Assembly (NCBI GenBank): GCA_951640195.1
Contig: OX621163.1
Coordinates: 1,054,001 to 1,118,000, forward strand
DNA length: 64,000 nucleotides
Source of the DNA: Porpolomopsis calyptriformis
Taxonomy: Eukaryota > Basidiomycota > Agaricomycetes > Agaricales > Hygrophoraceae
Direction: 5' to 3'
Under the pieces are notes generated by a model, which worked only from the letters and a program-made list of their open reading frames with translations, made no database searches and was not told the DNA's origin. This document shows, piece after piece, positions 1 through 9,765 of this stretch; within the stretch, counting starts at the first letter, position 1; the number at the start of each line of letters is the position of its first letter. The position numbers and the translations under genes were made by a program.

Positions 1-763
1 ATCGCTTAGCTTAGACATTTTGAAGAATGCGATCGGTAAACTACAAGCTGCCAGCATTGCGCTGGATATCGAGAAGGGTGATGCCGAGAAGAAGTTCAAA
101 GAGCTCCTCAAACTGGTTCCTGTGTCTACGCGAGACGCCAGATGCAAACAAGGCAGATTCAAAGGCGTTGCCGATTGGACTAAGCGCGTATTTGGTTCCA
201 GCCCTCGACACCAGAATGGGGGGAAACCGTGCCGTCTCCCCTCACCTTTACCCCTTATCAATCTAGGAGATGACGAATTGTGGAAAGGCTATCTTGCCTT
301 GGGCATCTATGGAGATGATCATGATCCTCGTGGTCAAATTGATGATGATCGCTGCCATGGCCGCACTTTCCGCGATCCATACGGTCCACATTCTTGTGTA
401 ATAAGCCGTGACCGTGGATGTATCACCCCCGAGTTTCGTAAGGCTTCTAAGCGAGTTCAAAGAGTCAACCGCAAGCTCATCGATTTCGAGCGCGGTTTCA
501 TCTCCGAAGAGGGCATCAAAGATCGTACCTGGTATCGTCATCTCGGTGTGGCTCCCGGCAAGTGGCTCGGTGAGTCTTCATTTCAATTTCAAATTGTCTA
601 CAGTGACACTGATTACCTGGACCATGAAACAGGTTATGGTGCAACAGTATTTCCTGCGCTGACCGAAGCTTTGGTTGTGGACCAAAATGTCACATTGGCA
701 GAATACGAAACCAGACGGTTGGTGATGTTGATCGAGAAATTGGCTGACAAGATACAACCTTGA
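1..763 (+). CDS. Glutamate carboxypeptidase II-like M28 peptidase, 3' end (partial)
   Basis: This is the C-terminal part of a protein of the NAALADase/GCPII and transferrin-receptor family (yeast Vps70/Tre type). Only the dimerisation domain lies in the window; the protease-associated and zinc-peptidase domains would be upstream of base 1. Seen: a helix rich in K/E/A (KLQAASIALDIEK), then VNRKLIDFERGFISEEGI, the conserved block WYRHLGVAPGKWLG, and YGATVFPALTEAL followed by a helical tail ending at a TGA at 761-763. The block WLG|YGATVFP is joined by a short intron at about 570-632 that happens to stay open. The stretch between about 130 and 430 aligns poorly with the family and may hold another intron or a lineage-specific insert. 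Family members are single-pass type II membrane proteins of the vacuole, endosome or cell surface. Family assignment is strong; the substrate is unknown. Confidence 0.8.
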   Translation, partial: SLSLDILKNAIGKLQAASIALDIEKGDAEKKFKELLKLVPVSTRDARCKQGRFKGVADWTKRVFGSSPRHQNGGKPCRLPSPLPLINLGDDELWKGYLALGIYGDDHDPRGQIDDDRCHGRTFRDPYGPHSCVISRDRGCITPEFRKASKRVQRVNRKLIDFERGFISEEGIKDRTWYRHLGVAPGKWLGESSFQFQIVYSDTDYLDHETGYGATVFPALTEALVVDQNVTLAEYETRRLVMLIEKLADKIQP

Positions 764-836
764 GGAGGCAGAGGAAATAAAGTACTGCAATCTTTTTTTT
801 TGTTCGTAGATGATGCTACACATCGATTCTTGATGA

Positions 837-2458
837 TTATTCGTCACCGCTGCCGCGCGCGCACCGAGGCGAGCTCGGCCGACCTTCGCATGAAGTTGCT
901 CCTGCCTTTGATGCAAGAGAACACGAGCGCGTTACCAGGGGCGCGGATCGTGTTTCATTAGGAGACGAGAGCGAAGGTGGCGCATGGCCTGGCAGCTGGC
1001 AATGAGTATTTGATACTTGTAGTGAGTTTGTTGTGTGGACTAATGGGGTTGAGAAAGACCTACCTCGCGCGTAATCTGAATGTTATTGACGTCAGAGGCG
1101 GGCTCGAATTGCCAATCCCTGAGAGATACTCGGCCCAGATTTTGAAACTCCAACTTCTCGCGCAGCTTTACGCGAGAATTGAGGGTGCGCAGCAAGCCAA
1201 TGGTGTACAGTTTACCGGTGACGAGCAGGAGAAATCGTATGAGGTGGTAATTTGGGTTCTAGAAAATAATATGAAACAAAGACGCGGTTAAGGTTGAGGA
1301 ACGAACGCACGATGGGATTAGCGTGGTATATCGAGACGGCTGTGAGCATGAAGATAGAAGGCATGGTTGCGGATTCCCAGCTGATTGCGATGATATGGTA
1401 CAAGACTCTGTCACTCTTCACAAGACCTGTCCTTGAGCGCCAGAGGGAGAGAATCACTTGCACAGATCGAGGTTCAGCAATGCAGCAAAAGGAAAAATGT
1501 TCGAGGACGCACGGACAGAGGTGATACTAAGGTCAAGCACTAAAGGGAATGTGAGAGCAAATACAGATTCATCATGATTTCGAGCTAACCAAGTGACCCA
1601 AAGGTCCAATATGAAAAGGCGAAAATGGTCTGCGACTTCTGTTTAGCGACCTATGTCAAGACTGAAACAACTATTTGGAATGCTGACCGACGGAAGTAGG
1701 TCTGGAGTGAACATTGAGTTCTGCATGTAGCGAAGTCAGAATCACTAGCGGGAAGGGGAAAAAAAACACTGGTGATCGATACATCTTGGCCTCGTGGGGG
1801 CGTAGCCACCTTGTGCACAACTGTGGCCTATATGCAATGAAAGATTTAAAATTTTTTCTCAAGATTTGGTACCTTCTTCCGCGACTAACCAAGTATACGT
1901 TCGCAACCAATGTTGACAGGGACAGAAGACACAACGGGAGCAAGATCCAAGTATTTTTATTCGTAATCTGCCGGGCAGAACTAATGCATCAATCAGCTCC
2001 CGCCAATGAGACGCGTAAACTCACCTTCCAGCACCTCCATATGAAAAATGCCTCGCACAGCCAACAAATCAAGCCGTCGAGGAAGATATCAAACCATTGC
2101 AGACGATTGCTCCACTTTATTCGTGAATGACATGAGCATAGTTTTGCTATCATTCATCGTTAGACGCACCCAATCTTGATTTATTGTCAGCCGCCAGACC
2201 TTGTAGTCTTCCGAGACCGTTTGCAACCTATGAATATGTGTCGTCGCTAACGCCGACACGAGGTATCCGATGAACCTACGTTGCAAGCAGGACCACGCCC
2301 ATCACAAAAACTCGCTTACGACAGGAATCGTCTCCAAAGTCATCCAAGTATTTGAAGGCTTGGGTCAGGATGATGCCCTGGGCGAAAGAGTGTGAAAATC
2401 CATCCAAGAGAATGACACCGGGTATGTGATATGGGTCGTTCATGATGGAGGGGCGCAA
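837..2458 (-). CDS. DUF6534-type seven-helix membrane protein, many introns
   Basis: I rebuilt this protein from about nine short exons on the minus strand. It starts MRPSIMNDPYHIPGVILLDG. Later pieces are LQTVSEDYKVWRL, ICWLCEAFFIWRCWK, a hydrophobic ITNKNTWILLPLCLL, SKSQTIFAFSYWTFGS, then SDRVLYHIIAISWES and KLYTIGLLRTLNSR. The pattern (about seven hydrophobic segments, an LQT..DYKVWR motif after helix 2, an EAFFIRRCW-like motif after helix 3, SDR/TDR before helix 6, and KLY..sLL.tLNSR at the end) is that of the large Agaricomycete DUF6534 family, whose function is unknown. One clear intron is 2228-2279. The last exon may run to a TAA at 837, or stop at 1040 if the final GTAGGT donor is not used. 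The tail after the last helix is low-complexity and cytosolic. Exon boundaries are approximate; the family call is fairly confident. Confidence 0.7.
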
Positions 2459-2799
2459 GAAGAGTTATACCAACGAGAGAAACATTCGCGGTTGAAGTTT
2501 GGTTGGCTAACCGTTTTCGATCGGTCTAAAATGAAACGTCAGGAACTCACACGCGACTTGACATGAGATCGTCGTTGAGAAGATTTCTTGGGTGTCTCAA
2601 CGCCGTTGAATATCCTTCATGAAGAACTGCAACGACAAAACGGGAGTTGGATTATCAGCGTAAAAATATACATTTGCATGCAGCAGAACAACGAAGTGAT
2701 CGATACAGTGAAGAGATATTATTGAACGTACTATCCAAAAAAAGGACGGACAGAGAATGGGAAAGCGATAGTCCACGGGTACCAGCGATAATGGCGCAA

Positions 2800-4636
2800 T
2801 CAATTATTTTTTCGTCCTAGGTTTTTTCGAAGAAGCTCCCACGCCGCTGGGTGCTCATTCACGCAATGCTGCATAAGCTGGTCTTGTGTGGGTTGAACAA
2901 ATGGCTTCGGAGGGTCTGGTATGAGTCCCTCCTTAAATCGAACACTGATAGGCAAGGAGGTTAGAAAACAAACAAAAAAGGACGAGACAAAAATTAGAAA
3001 CTATACTGACTTGCAAATATGGCAAGAAAACACGCCATCTTCGTTATCGTCTTCTTCCATGACATCGGCAATACAATGTTCTGGCAGCCGAAGACCGCTG
3101 GCATCAACCTCCACTACTTCCTCCTCGCTTTCCGCATCGTTGGCGTTTTCCTCGAGATGGGGAGCAAGATTGATTTCAACAGGGCTCGCGTGAAGTTCTC
3201 GCTCGGCTCCTAACCGTGCTTTCTTTCGTGCTCTATCGGCCGAAGGATGAAGGGTTTCCAACGTTTGCTCGTTTGACCGCTTACAGGGTGATGACTGAAT
3301 CTGCGATGTTGCGGCAGCTGGAGCCCCTGCGTCGACGGGTGTAAGGGCTTCGACAGTCTCTATCGGGCTCGATTGATTCCCGGTGGACAGCGTCGGAGTG
3401 GACGGCGTCGCCGATTTCTGCACATCACGAGGGACACGGGGCTGAACATCCTGAGTACTGATGGTAGTGGAGACGGATGTGGACGGGGACGGAGCAATGG
3501 GTGTGATCGGTGACTGTTGACAGAAGGCGGGCCCCTCAAAGTAGACCGGAAAGGGAGTGTGTGGGCTATGAGCGCGGAATGGAGATACGGATGGTGAATG
3601 CGATTGCAGATTCGATGTGCGCAACACACGCAATGAAGGAAGAGGGGGACGTCCGGCAGGAGAAAACGGACGAGGGTCCGATGGAACACGAGGTTGGACA
3701 TTAAGTGAAATGGACGGACAGGAGGACTGACGCGTGTTGACACGTGCCCGCCCTCCGGTATGGCCAAGGACTGGTTGAGAGGATCTGCGCACCGAGACAG
3801 TTCCTGGGACTACGGATGTCAAAGGAGGGACCGGGTGAGTGCCAGGCATACCGATCACCATCGGTTCAGGTTCCTGCGGGTGATCGCCGGGCCGAGTAAA
3901 GATCAGCGACTTTGTCGGGGGGAGAAGACTTACCCCACTTCGACCATGAGAGACAGGCTCTTGGGTCTGTAAAAGAACGTGATGAATTTACCTTGAAGTG
4001 GCAAAAAATAAAAGTGATACTTGGATCGAGGCTGTGCGAGAACAAATGGGTGTAAATCATCTCGTTATAGCAAGAGCCTTACCTGTTCCAGAGGAAGGAT
4101 GCTGGAGTCGAGAACCTTGGGTGCGTAAGACGGTGATCTCGTTCAAAGTGATTCGATGTAAACTTTGCAAGTGGTTGAAATTGGCCAACAACTGGTTATA
4201 TCTGAGCATCAGAGTTTCGTACTGACGTGTCGTCGCCCTCCTTTCGTCCAGAAGTAGGCGGACCTTCTCCTCAAGGTCCATTAAATGTTTTAATCTAGCA
4301 ACATCGGGAGCTTTGAGGAACGAGGCGCGTTGTTCATGAGCTGCGAGGGACTGGGAAAGACGACAGTTGTCGTCTTGTAGTTTCGCGACTTCGGCCTTGA
4401 ATTGCACATTGAGATTTTGGGACTGGCGCAACTGATTCAAAACGCCAGGAAAGTAACCGAGCTCCTCAAGACAACCATTAGCGGTGGCGGACAAGATCTG
4501 GATTATACGGCCACGAAGTTGATGCTTATGCAGATCATCCCTGGATAAAGGGTGATGATCAAAACGCTACCCAGAACAAGCGAATTTCTGATATTTACGC
4601 GTCAGTTTCCTCAGCGGGAGCCTGAGGAGTAGCCAT
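2800..4636 (-). CDS. Coiled-coil protein with C-terminal zinc-knuckle-like motif, unknown function
   Basis: A five- or six-exon gene. Exon 1 (MATPQAPAEETDA, ATG at 4636) joins by a roughly 60-nt intron to DDLHKHQLRGRIIQILS. Next comes a helical coiled coil of about 140 residues rich in L/Q/E/R (LRQSQNLNVQFKAEVAKLQ, MDLEEKVRLLLDERR). After two further introns a Ser/Pro/Thr-rich region contains an NLS-like RARKKAR and an acidic patch (DAESEEEVVEVD). The last exons encode CHICNVRFKEGL...MQHCVNEHP and the protein ends GRKNN at the TGA 2800-2802. The C-x2-C...H-C...H arrangement looks like a single degenerate zinc finger. Coiled coil, NLS and acidic patch suggest a nuclear scaffold or transcription-related protein, but I do not recognise the family. 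Confidence 0.7.
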
Positions 4637-4910
4637 GCTTATCGTCTTGAAAAGAAATGCAAGATAGACTCACGTGACATTTTTTATTTCACCAAGAAAA
4701 ATAAATTTATATGAATATTACTGTAAGGTGGTTTCTTGGGTTATCTCTAGAGACCTGCTGCGATACCACCCCGAAAGATACTAATCGTTGGTGATGAATG
4801 ATGTTGTCAGTCAAACCTATGACAAACCGTGAGAAGGTCCGATTAGCGTCGAGAGAGAGATTGACCATCAGGACAAGCACTACTGATACAACAAAGGGTG
4901 CTGATGGCCA

Positions 4911-5459
4911 CTATCCATCGCCCGTTGGAGGGACCAGTCCCTCGTACGATGGCGGTCGAGGACAATACGGGGGTGGCGGACGCAGTTCCCTGGTTCGGAC
5001 CGTCCGCTGGGTCAATTCCTCCATCTCCCTCTCCAAATTATGCCGGTTGACGAAGTCGGCAATCCTGTCGCGTCCCGGCATTTTTCTGTAATTGTTTATA
5101 CAGCGGAGAAAGCTGAGTATGATCCCCAGCCCGATGAAACCGCCGAGGGTGCCAAAGATGATTGCGGGCACGGACGAGCCGCGGGGTCGTGGACTTGCCG
5201 GGGGAGGGCTGGGGGAGGGGGAGGAAGATGTGGGGAAACCGTGTGTTTCCCATGGTCGGGTGGGCCGTAGATCGGTTGACGAGTGAGATGGGAAGTGATG
5301 GGTGAGCAAGGGTGAGGTTGCGGAAACGTTCACAGTCGCAGTCTGTGTGGGAGTAGAAGTGTCAACATCGGGGGGTGGTGAGGAGTGCGAACTAATAAGG
5401 GAAGGAATGAGTGGGAGAGTGGAGTGTTCGGGGATATGGCTCACTAGGAAGAAAGACAA
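4911..5459 (-). CDS. Single-pass membrane protein with PPxY cytoplasmic tail
   Basis: Seen: a Ser/Thr/Pro-rich extracellular-type stretch, then one transmembrane helix (IIFGTLGGFIGLGIILSFL), a basic charged stretch (INNYRKMPGRDRIADFVNR), an acidic helix and a proline-rich end, PPPPYCPRPPSYEGL. The PPPY/PPSY motifs are of the kind bound by WW domains of Rsp5/NEDD4 ubiquitin ligases (known for such motifs; inferred here). This architecture is common in basidiomycete hypothetical membrane proteins of the mid2-like type. The frame has no good ATG at its 5' end. A signal-peptide-like MQLSVRFFFYVLLCLSS begins at 5497 in a different frame, so a 5' exon or a misplaced junction is likely. Start unresolved; stop at 4911. 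Confidence 0.55.
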   Translation of the reverse strand: MSFFLVSHIPEHSTLPLIPSLISSHSSPPPDVDTSTPTQTATVNVSATSPLLTHHFPSHSSTDLRPTRPWETHGFPTSSSPSPSPPPASPRPRGSSVPAIIFGTLGGFIGLGIILSFLRCINNYRKMPGRDRIADFVNRHNLEREMEELTQRTVRTRELRPPPPYCPRPPSYEGLVPPTGDG

Positions 5460-5782
5460 AGTAGGACGTAAAAAAAGAATCGAACGGAGAGCTGCATTCC
5501 TGGATTTGATAGGATGTCGGGGTGGAATGAAGGATGAGAGCCGTGGTGGATGCTACTGGGACAGACCGTTGACATTGGCAGTCACTCTGTGCATCGTCTG
5601 AAACCCGAGTGGATTGAGAACGTTCCTGAGATGAAGTGAACGAAAGAGAGACCTTTTTTCCCCGTTGACTGAAACTAAACGAATGAGTGTTCCAAGCAAG
5701 CGATTAAATTTGGTATTTAATTTCTATTTTAAATAATAATCGAACCCGCCCGCCATCAACCGGCCATCCGGCCTCTCCGTTA
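5460..5782. other. Intergenic or 5' leader region
   Basis: This stretch separates the stop of the GTP cyclohydrolase II gene (5783) from the membrane-protein frame. It is AT-rich around 5700-5750 (runs of TTTAATTT and AAATAATAAT), a plausible 3' end or promoter. It also holds the out-of-frame signal-peptide-like ATG at 5497. No other gene is visible. Confidence 0.4.
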
Positions 5783-7522
5783 TCATCCCAGCACCAATGG
5801 TAGCATATGCCCCATTCGTACCACCTTCGTTCGCAGATACCGATCAAGGTCTTCTCCATCCACAACTCGTCCTTCTCCCACTTCCTCGCCCAGTCTCCTC
5901 TGCCAGCTCCGCGGCACCATCCCGACGCTTTTCACCACCCGCACTCCTTCCTTCTCCAGCCCGAGCACTTTCTCAGGGTTATTCGTCAGCAGCTGCACCC
6001 CCTCACTCCCATCCGTCCCGAGTCCAAGGTCCCGCAAGATCGCCGCAGCCAGCCCGTATTCCCGCTCGTCGGCCCCATGGCCAAGCATCAGATTGGCAGT
6101 AACCGTGTCGTGACCCATATCCTGTAGATTGTACGCTCGGATTTTCGAGAGCAACCCAATGCCCCGACCTTCCTGCCTGAGGTATATGACAGCACCCCTC
6201 CCGGGCGTGCTCATAGCCGAGGATCCAACCGCCACTGGTTGGAACATAAGGCGCATAGCTTCCTCAAGTTGTTCGCCACAGTCACAGCGCATGCTTCCCA
6301 CCGTCTCACCCGTAAAACACTCCGAGTGGATTCTTACGAGTGGAGGGGGGAGACCACTAACGATGATATCATTTGGACCCGATAATGGCACCGATGCCGT
6401 ATACGACGCCGGTGTCAGTTGCCCAGTGTACGCCCCGCGTATGATGCGATCCATTTCGGTCTCTGTCTCGCTCCACGTGGCATCCAGTGAGCGAGAACGG
6501 ATGGCAGGTGCTGAGGCGGTAGATTCCGAGAGTTGCGCCGGATCGACGACGATAGCTAGATGATCTTTATCGTCGCGATTACTTTTGTACAGGTGAAGGA
6601 ATGCCGGTCCGTATTGAGTAGGGATTCGCGTGCGAGCCATGCACTTGACCACAATAGTCATCGAATCAGATGTCACAGAAGTCACACGAGGAACAAAAGC
6701 CGTTCCGTCTAGCAATCTTCCATTACGTGTGCGATTCCGTCTCCGGACCTGGAAGGTTCCACCAATCATCTGAGAGGCAGATCTCTGGTTGTGATCCGAC
6801 TTCGACCCAGGGTCGAAGTGGCGGGATGCTCCCGTTTTCACCCGTTCGGTGATCGGACTGGGCCGTTCTCGGTCTTTTAACGAAATTTCACGGGGAAGGC
6901 GGCTCGTCTGCCTGCAGCCGTGCAAACGACCCTTCCCCCCGCTACCGAGAGAATCAGTCAGAAATTGGTCGCCTATGATGGCGTATGAGCGGTTAATACG
7001 GAAATAAGGCAACCAAGCCTCACGTCGTTTATATGAGGATGAGGTGTCATTTCCGTTGCCATTGCGGTCCTCCGCAACGGATAAAGAAGAGTTATCGGGA
7101 CTAGTAGGCGGTATCTTCGTACCTTTCCATCTTCTACGTGCACGCAAGCGGGGTCGGTCTACATCACGCAAATGAAGGTTGGCAAAATCGACAACTGGTA
7201 AATCGTCCGGGCTATTTGCGTCCTTGCCTGCAACCAGCGCAGACCAGGTCTTGGGGTTGCCAAAAAACGGGTTTTTAACCTCACCCTTGGGAGAAGCATC
7301 GCTCTGCGGCGGTGTGAGCTCTTCGGCACTCTGGGTTGTATTGGGGGTAGATAACTGAGAATGGCCATCGGGGAGGATGAGTTGAAAGTGGTCGGATTCG
7401 GAATCAAGAGAAGACTGATTATCGTCTGGATCTGTTTCCACCTCCCGGTCAATCGGGTCATCGCTCTCGATGTCATGTTTTTGTCTTGCCCGTCGTTTTA
7501 TGATTGCAGAAGACTCAGGCAT
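5783..7522 (-). CDS. RIB1: GTP cyclohydrolase II with Barentsz-like N-terminal extension
   Basis: A 579-residue intronless ORF (ATG 7522, TGA 5783). From about residue 287 it is a full GTP cyclohydrolase II, the first enzyme of riboflavin synthesis (GTP to 2,5-diamino-6-ribosylamino-pyrimidinone phosphate plus formate and pyrophosphate). Seen are ARTRIPTQYGPAFLHLY, the zinc ligands in CFTGETVGSMRCDCGEQL, the catalytic block YLRQEGRGIGL, LGHGADEREYGLAAAILRDL and LLTNNPEKVLGL. Residues 1 to about 280 are not typical of Rib1. Residues 8-118 instead align with residues 32-150 of the Barentsz/CASC3 gene at 9766, sharing short blocks such as TTQSAEE, LSTP.TTQSAE, DLPV..F and PFFG. The enzyme domain looks intact and active. 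Whether the N-terminal part is translated, or translation starts at an internal Met (for example in SASQMIGG), cannot be settled from sequence. Confidence 0.85.
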   Translation of the reverse strand: MPESSAIIKRRARQKHDIESDDPIDREVETDPDDNQSSLDSESDHFQLILPDGHSQLSTPNTTQSAEELTPPQSDASPKGEVKNPFFGNPKTWSALVAGKDANSPDDLPVVDFANLHLRDVDRPRLRARRRWKGTKIPPTSPDNSSLSVAEDRNGNGNDTSSSYKRREAWLPYFRINRSYAIIGDQFLTDSLGSGGKGRLHGCRQTSRLPREISLKDRERPSPITERVKTGASRHFDPGSKSDHNQRSASQMIGGTFQVRRRNRTRNGRLLDGTAFVPRVTSVTSDSMTIVVKCMARTRIPTQYGPAFLHLYKSNRDDKDHLAIVVDPAQLSESTASAPAIRSRSLDATWSETETEMDRIIRGAYTGQLTPASYTASVPLSGPNDIIVSGLPPPLVRIHSECFTGETVGSMRCDCGEQLEEAMRLMFQPVAVGSSAMSTPGRGAVIYLRQEGRGIGLLSKIRAYNLQDMGHDTVTANLMLGHGADEREYGLAAAILRDLGLGTDGSEGVQLLTNNPEKVLGLEKEGVRVVKSVGMVPRSWQRRLGEEVGEGRVVDGEDLDRYLRTKVVRMGHMLPLVLG

Positions 7523-7877
7523 CTAAGTGAGAATGTGACGTGAATCATAGTTGGGAGGGAAGCGGAACATACGGTAAACGAGTTTTTGAAATTGAAACAA
7601 AAGGGCCCGAAGACAGTTGGTGTCGTAAGTGGTGATGAGAAGGACAGGCGAAGTTGGCGACGGCGGGGAGGACATCAGGTATTTCTAGTCGTATAAGTAC
7701 TCGGAACATCTCTTAGAAAACACATTCGGAAAGCTGACTAAATAATTTCAGTCTCCTAAGCAAAATTTTGTCAAGGTTGCCCTCGGAGTTTGAATAGCGT
7801 GCGTCGGCATTTCGGCATGTCGGATAACGACATTAATCACGTGTACTGGATTTGTCATCGTTACGTGCTCGATATGA
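7523..7877. other. Intergenic region upstream of RIB1 and downstream of THOC3
   Basis: Both flanking genes are minus strand, so this holds the THOC3 3' UTR and the RIB1 promoter. I see no ORF supported by family similarity and no clear TATA box. Confidence 0.4.
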
Positions 7878-9294
7878 CTACTCCAGCATTCCAAACAGAC
7901 TGATGACAGCGGCTGGTGGTGGACCACCTTCCCTCGCTTTGGTCTGTCCACAGTAAGCGATGACGTACCGAGAGGGATGCCATGTCACGGTTGGCGATGG
8001 CGCGATCGCAGGAACCCGGTGCAAAGATGCTCCCGTCTCCGTCGCGCACTAACCAGAGGTTGTGAATTAGTCAGAGATGTACACGATCAATAGCTTACGA
8101 TGTCTATGTATATCCCAGTGTTGGCAATGGCGAGATACTCCCCGTCATGCGAGAAGCTGAGAGCGTTGATCGCGTTTCTATTCGCATAAATCAGTGTTAC
8201 ATCTTTAAGGAATTCGTTGTGACCCACTCGCATGCAGTTATTGTACGTGCACATATCCATTCTGACAGGTCAAACATATTGACGATGGAGTCGTATCCAC
8301 CGGAAGCAAGATATCTGCAATATTATCTTGCGATCAATCACCAATGACAACTCTCATTCTCACCTTCCCCGCGGGTCTAGCGAAACAGCTACACACCCAC
8401 CTACATGAGCCGCCGGGCTTTCCCGGATTGTCAGAGACGGATAATCCATCACACGGAGCGTGTGCTCTGAATGGTGAGTTAGGATGACGCTATCCCCAGC
8501 ATGGTTGAACATCGCTGTTGAGCCCGTGATCTGAGTTAACATTTCAGTTAGGTCACTGGGACGAAAGATCCGACGCGGACTGCATCTTTATTCGAAGGAC
8601 ACCATTGTTCCTTCGCACCATCGCCTTCCCGCCCGAGTGTCATGAAGAACAACTGGTGGCCAGCAGAGGCGTACAAAAGCGAACGTCCGTCGGGGGCGTA
8701 GCTTGTTTGCACTGGTGACACCTTTAATGAACATTGCTGCGTGTGGCGGTTTTCTGATGGAAAGTCGACGATTGGATACAAAAAGGTTGAGAAAGACGTA
8801 CGTCGTGCATCCCAGAATACGATTCTCCGGTCCTTTTGACTCGAAGTACAGAAGAGATCGGGATGGGTCGGATTCCACGATAAATAATCAACATCGTCTG
8901 AATGGCCGCCAGAGAAGGGCGCCGCCGCCCTCATGTCCATCTAAGTTGAAATTTACAAACGCGATTGCGGTCAACAGAGACCGATACTGACGCTCTTCTC
9001 GGGAGAAAAGATCCTGGTGATCTTGTCAATCCCAACGGCACCGAGTTTTTTTCCGTCGCAGTTCCAGGCTACATGGGTCATGGCTTGGGGCGAAGGTATG
9101 CGAATGTCGCGCGGTTTAAAGGCAGAAAATTGTGGGGGCTAGAACAGGCGTTAACATAGGTTTCTATATTAGATTCTCTTGGTTCGCACATGAACGCCCC
9201 TGGCTGCGAATGTAGTGTGGGGCGGCGGCGAGGGTGGAGGTTGAGGGGCCTGGCTTTCTTCTGTATCGTCTTTGCCGTTGTTCGTTGAGGACAT
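7878..9294 (-). CDS. THO complex subunit 3 (THOC3/Tex1), WD40 protein
   Basis: A multi-exon WD40 beta-propeller protein. Exon 1 starts MSSTNNGKDDTEESQ (ATG 9294) with a Pro-rich leader. Then come MTHVAWNCDGKKLG, GGHSDDVDYLSWNPTHPDLF, DRRIVFWDAR, YAPDGRSLLYASAG, a divergent STAMFNHAGDSVILTH, SPAAHVGGCVAVSLDPRGR, and a last exon with CATETGASLHRVPAIAP and VTWHPSRYVIAYCGQ ending GMLE at TAG 7878-7880. The series HTAGC-like/HVGGC + DPRGR and the final WHP.kyvlAYag match THOC3 orthologues. THOC3 is part of THO/TREX, which couples transcription to mRNP packaging and export in the nucleus. It is divergent to the Barentsz gene (start codons 471 bp apart). At least six exons; some junctions (about 8540-8560) are uncertain. 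Confidence 0.82.
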
Positions 9295-9765
9295 GTTGGG
9301 TATGTTATGTAATATTCGTCGTGTCCCGTCGTGGTACGGTAGAATAGGGACCAGACGTTACCATGCGGAGGCCATGTATTCTGCAATATACCCAGTCATA
9401 ACCTTTGAGTGAGGAAACGACAGCTTAGATCGTTCTTTCCCTGATGCTGTGGTGAAGCTATCTTGAAAGCAAGGCCCCAAGGCTCCGCCACTGCGCCGCG
9501 CGTGAAACTAAACTCGGCAAGTTCCTTCAACCACACCGTCACCAAACGCCGTCAGCCCTGCCTCAACAGCCAGCGTTATCCACACTTTCTCCTTTGAGTT
9601 CTATCAGCAAGTGTTCTATACGCTATCATCGTCTTTTACAACTCTTTTTTCTCGCATTTCAATCTCACACTTGCTCTTAGGGAACGCTCCAGTACGTTCA
9701 GCCGTTGTGGCAGCTTCCGATCGAGCAAGTACTGATATTTTACTTTTCGACTTCGTTTCGCAGAC
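9295..9765. promoter_or_regulatory. Shared intergenic promoter region of THOC3 and Barentsz genes
   Basis: These 471 bases lie between two divergent start codons. The right half is pyrimidine-rich (CTTTTTTCTCGC and similar around 9640), as is usual upstream of fungal starts. No TATA box or named site can be assigned. A bidirectional promoter is inferred from position only. Confidence 0.45.

Noticed and set aside
3510..3704. Plus-strand frame in the coiled-coil gene region
   Set aside because: Antisense shadow of the Ser/Pro-rich exon; the minus-strand exons join in phase across five introns.
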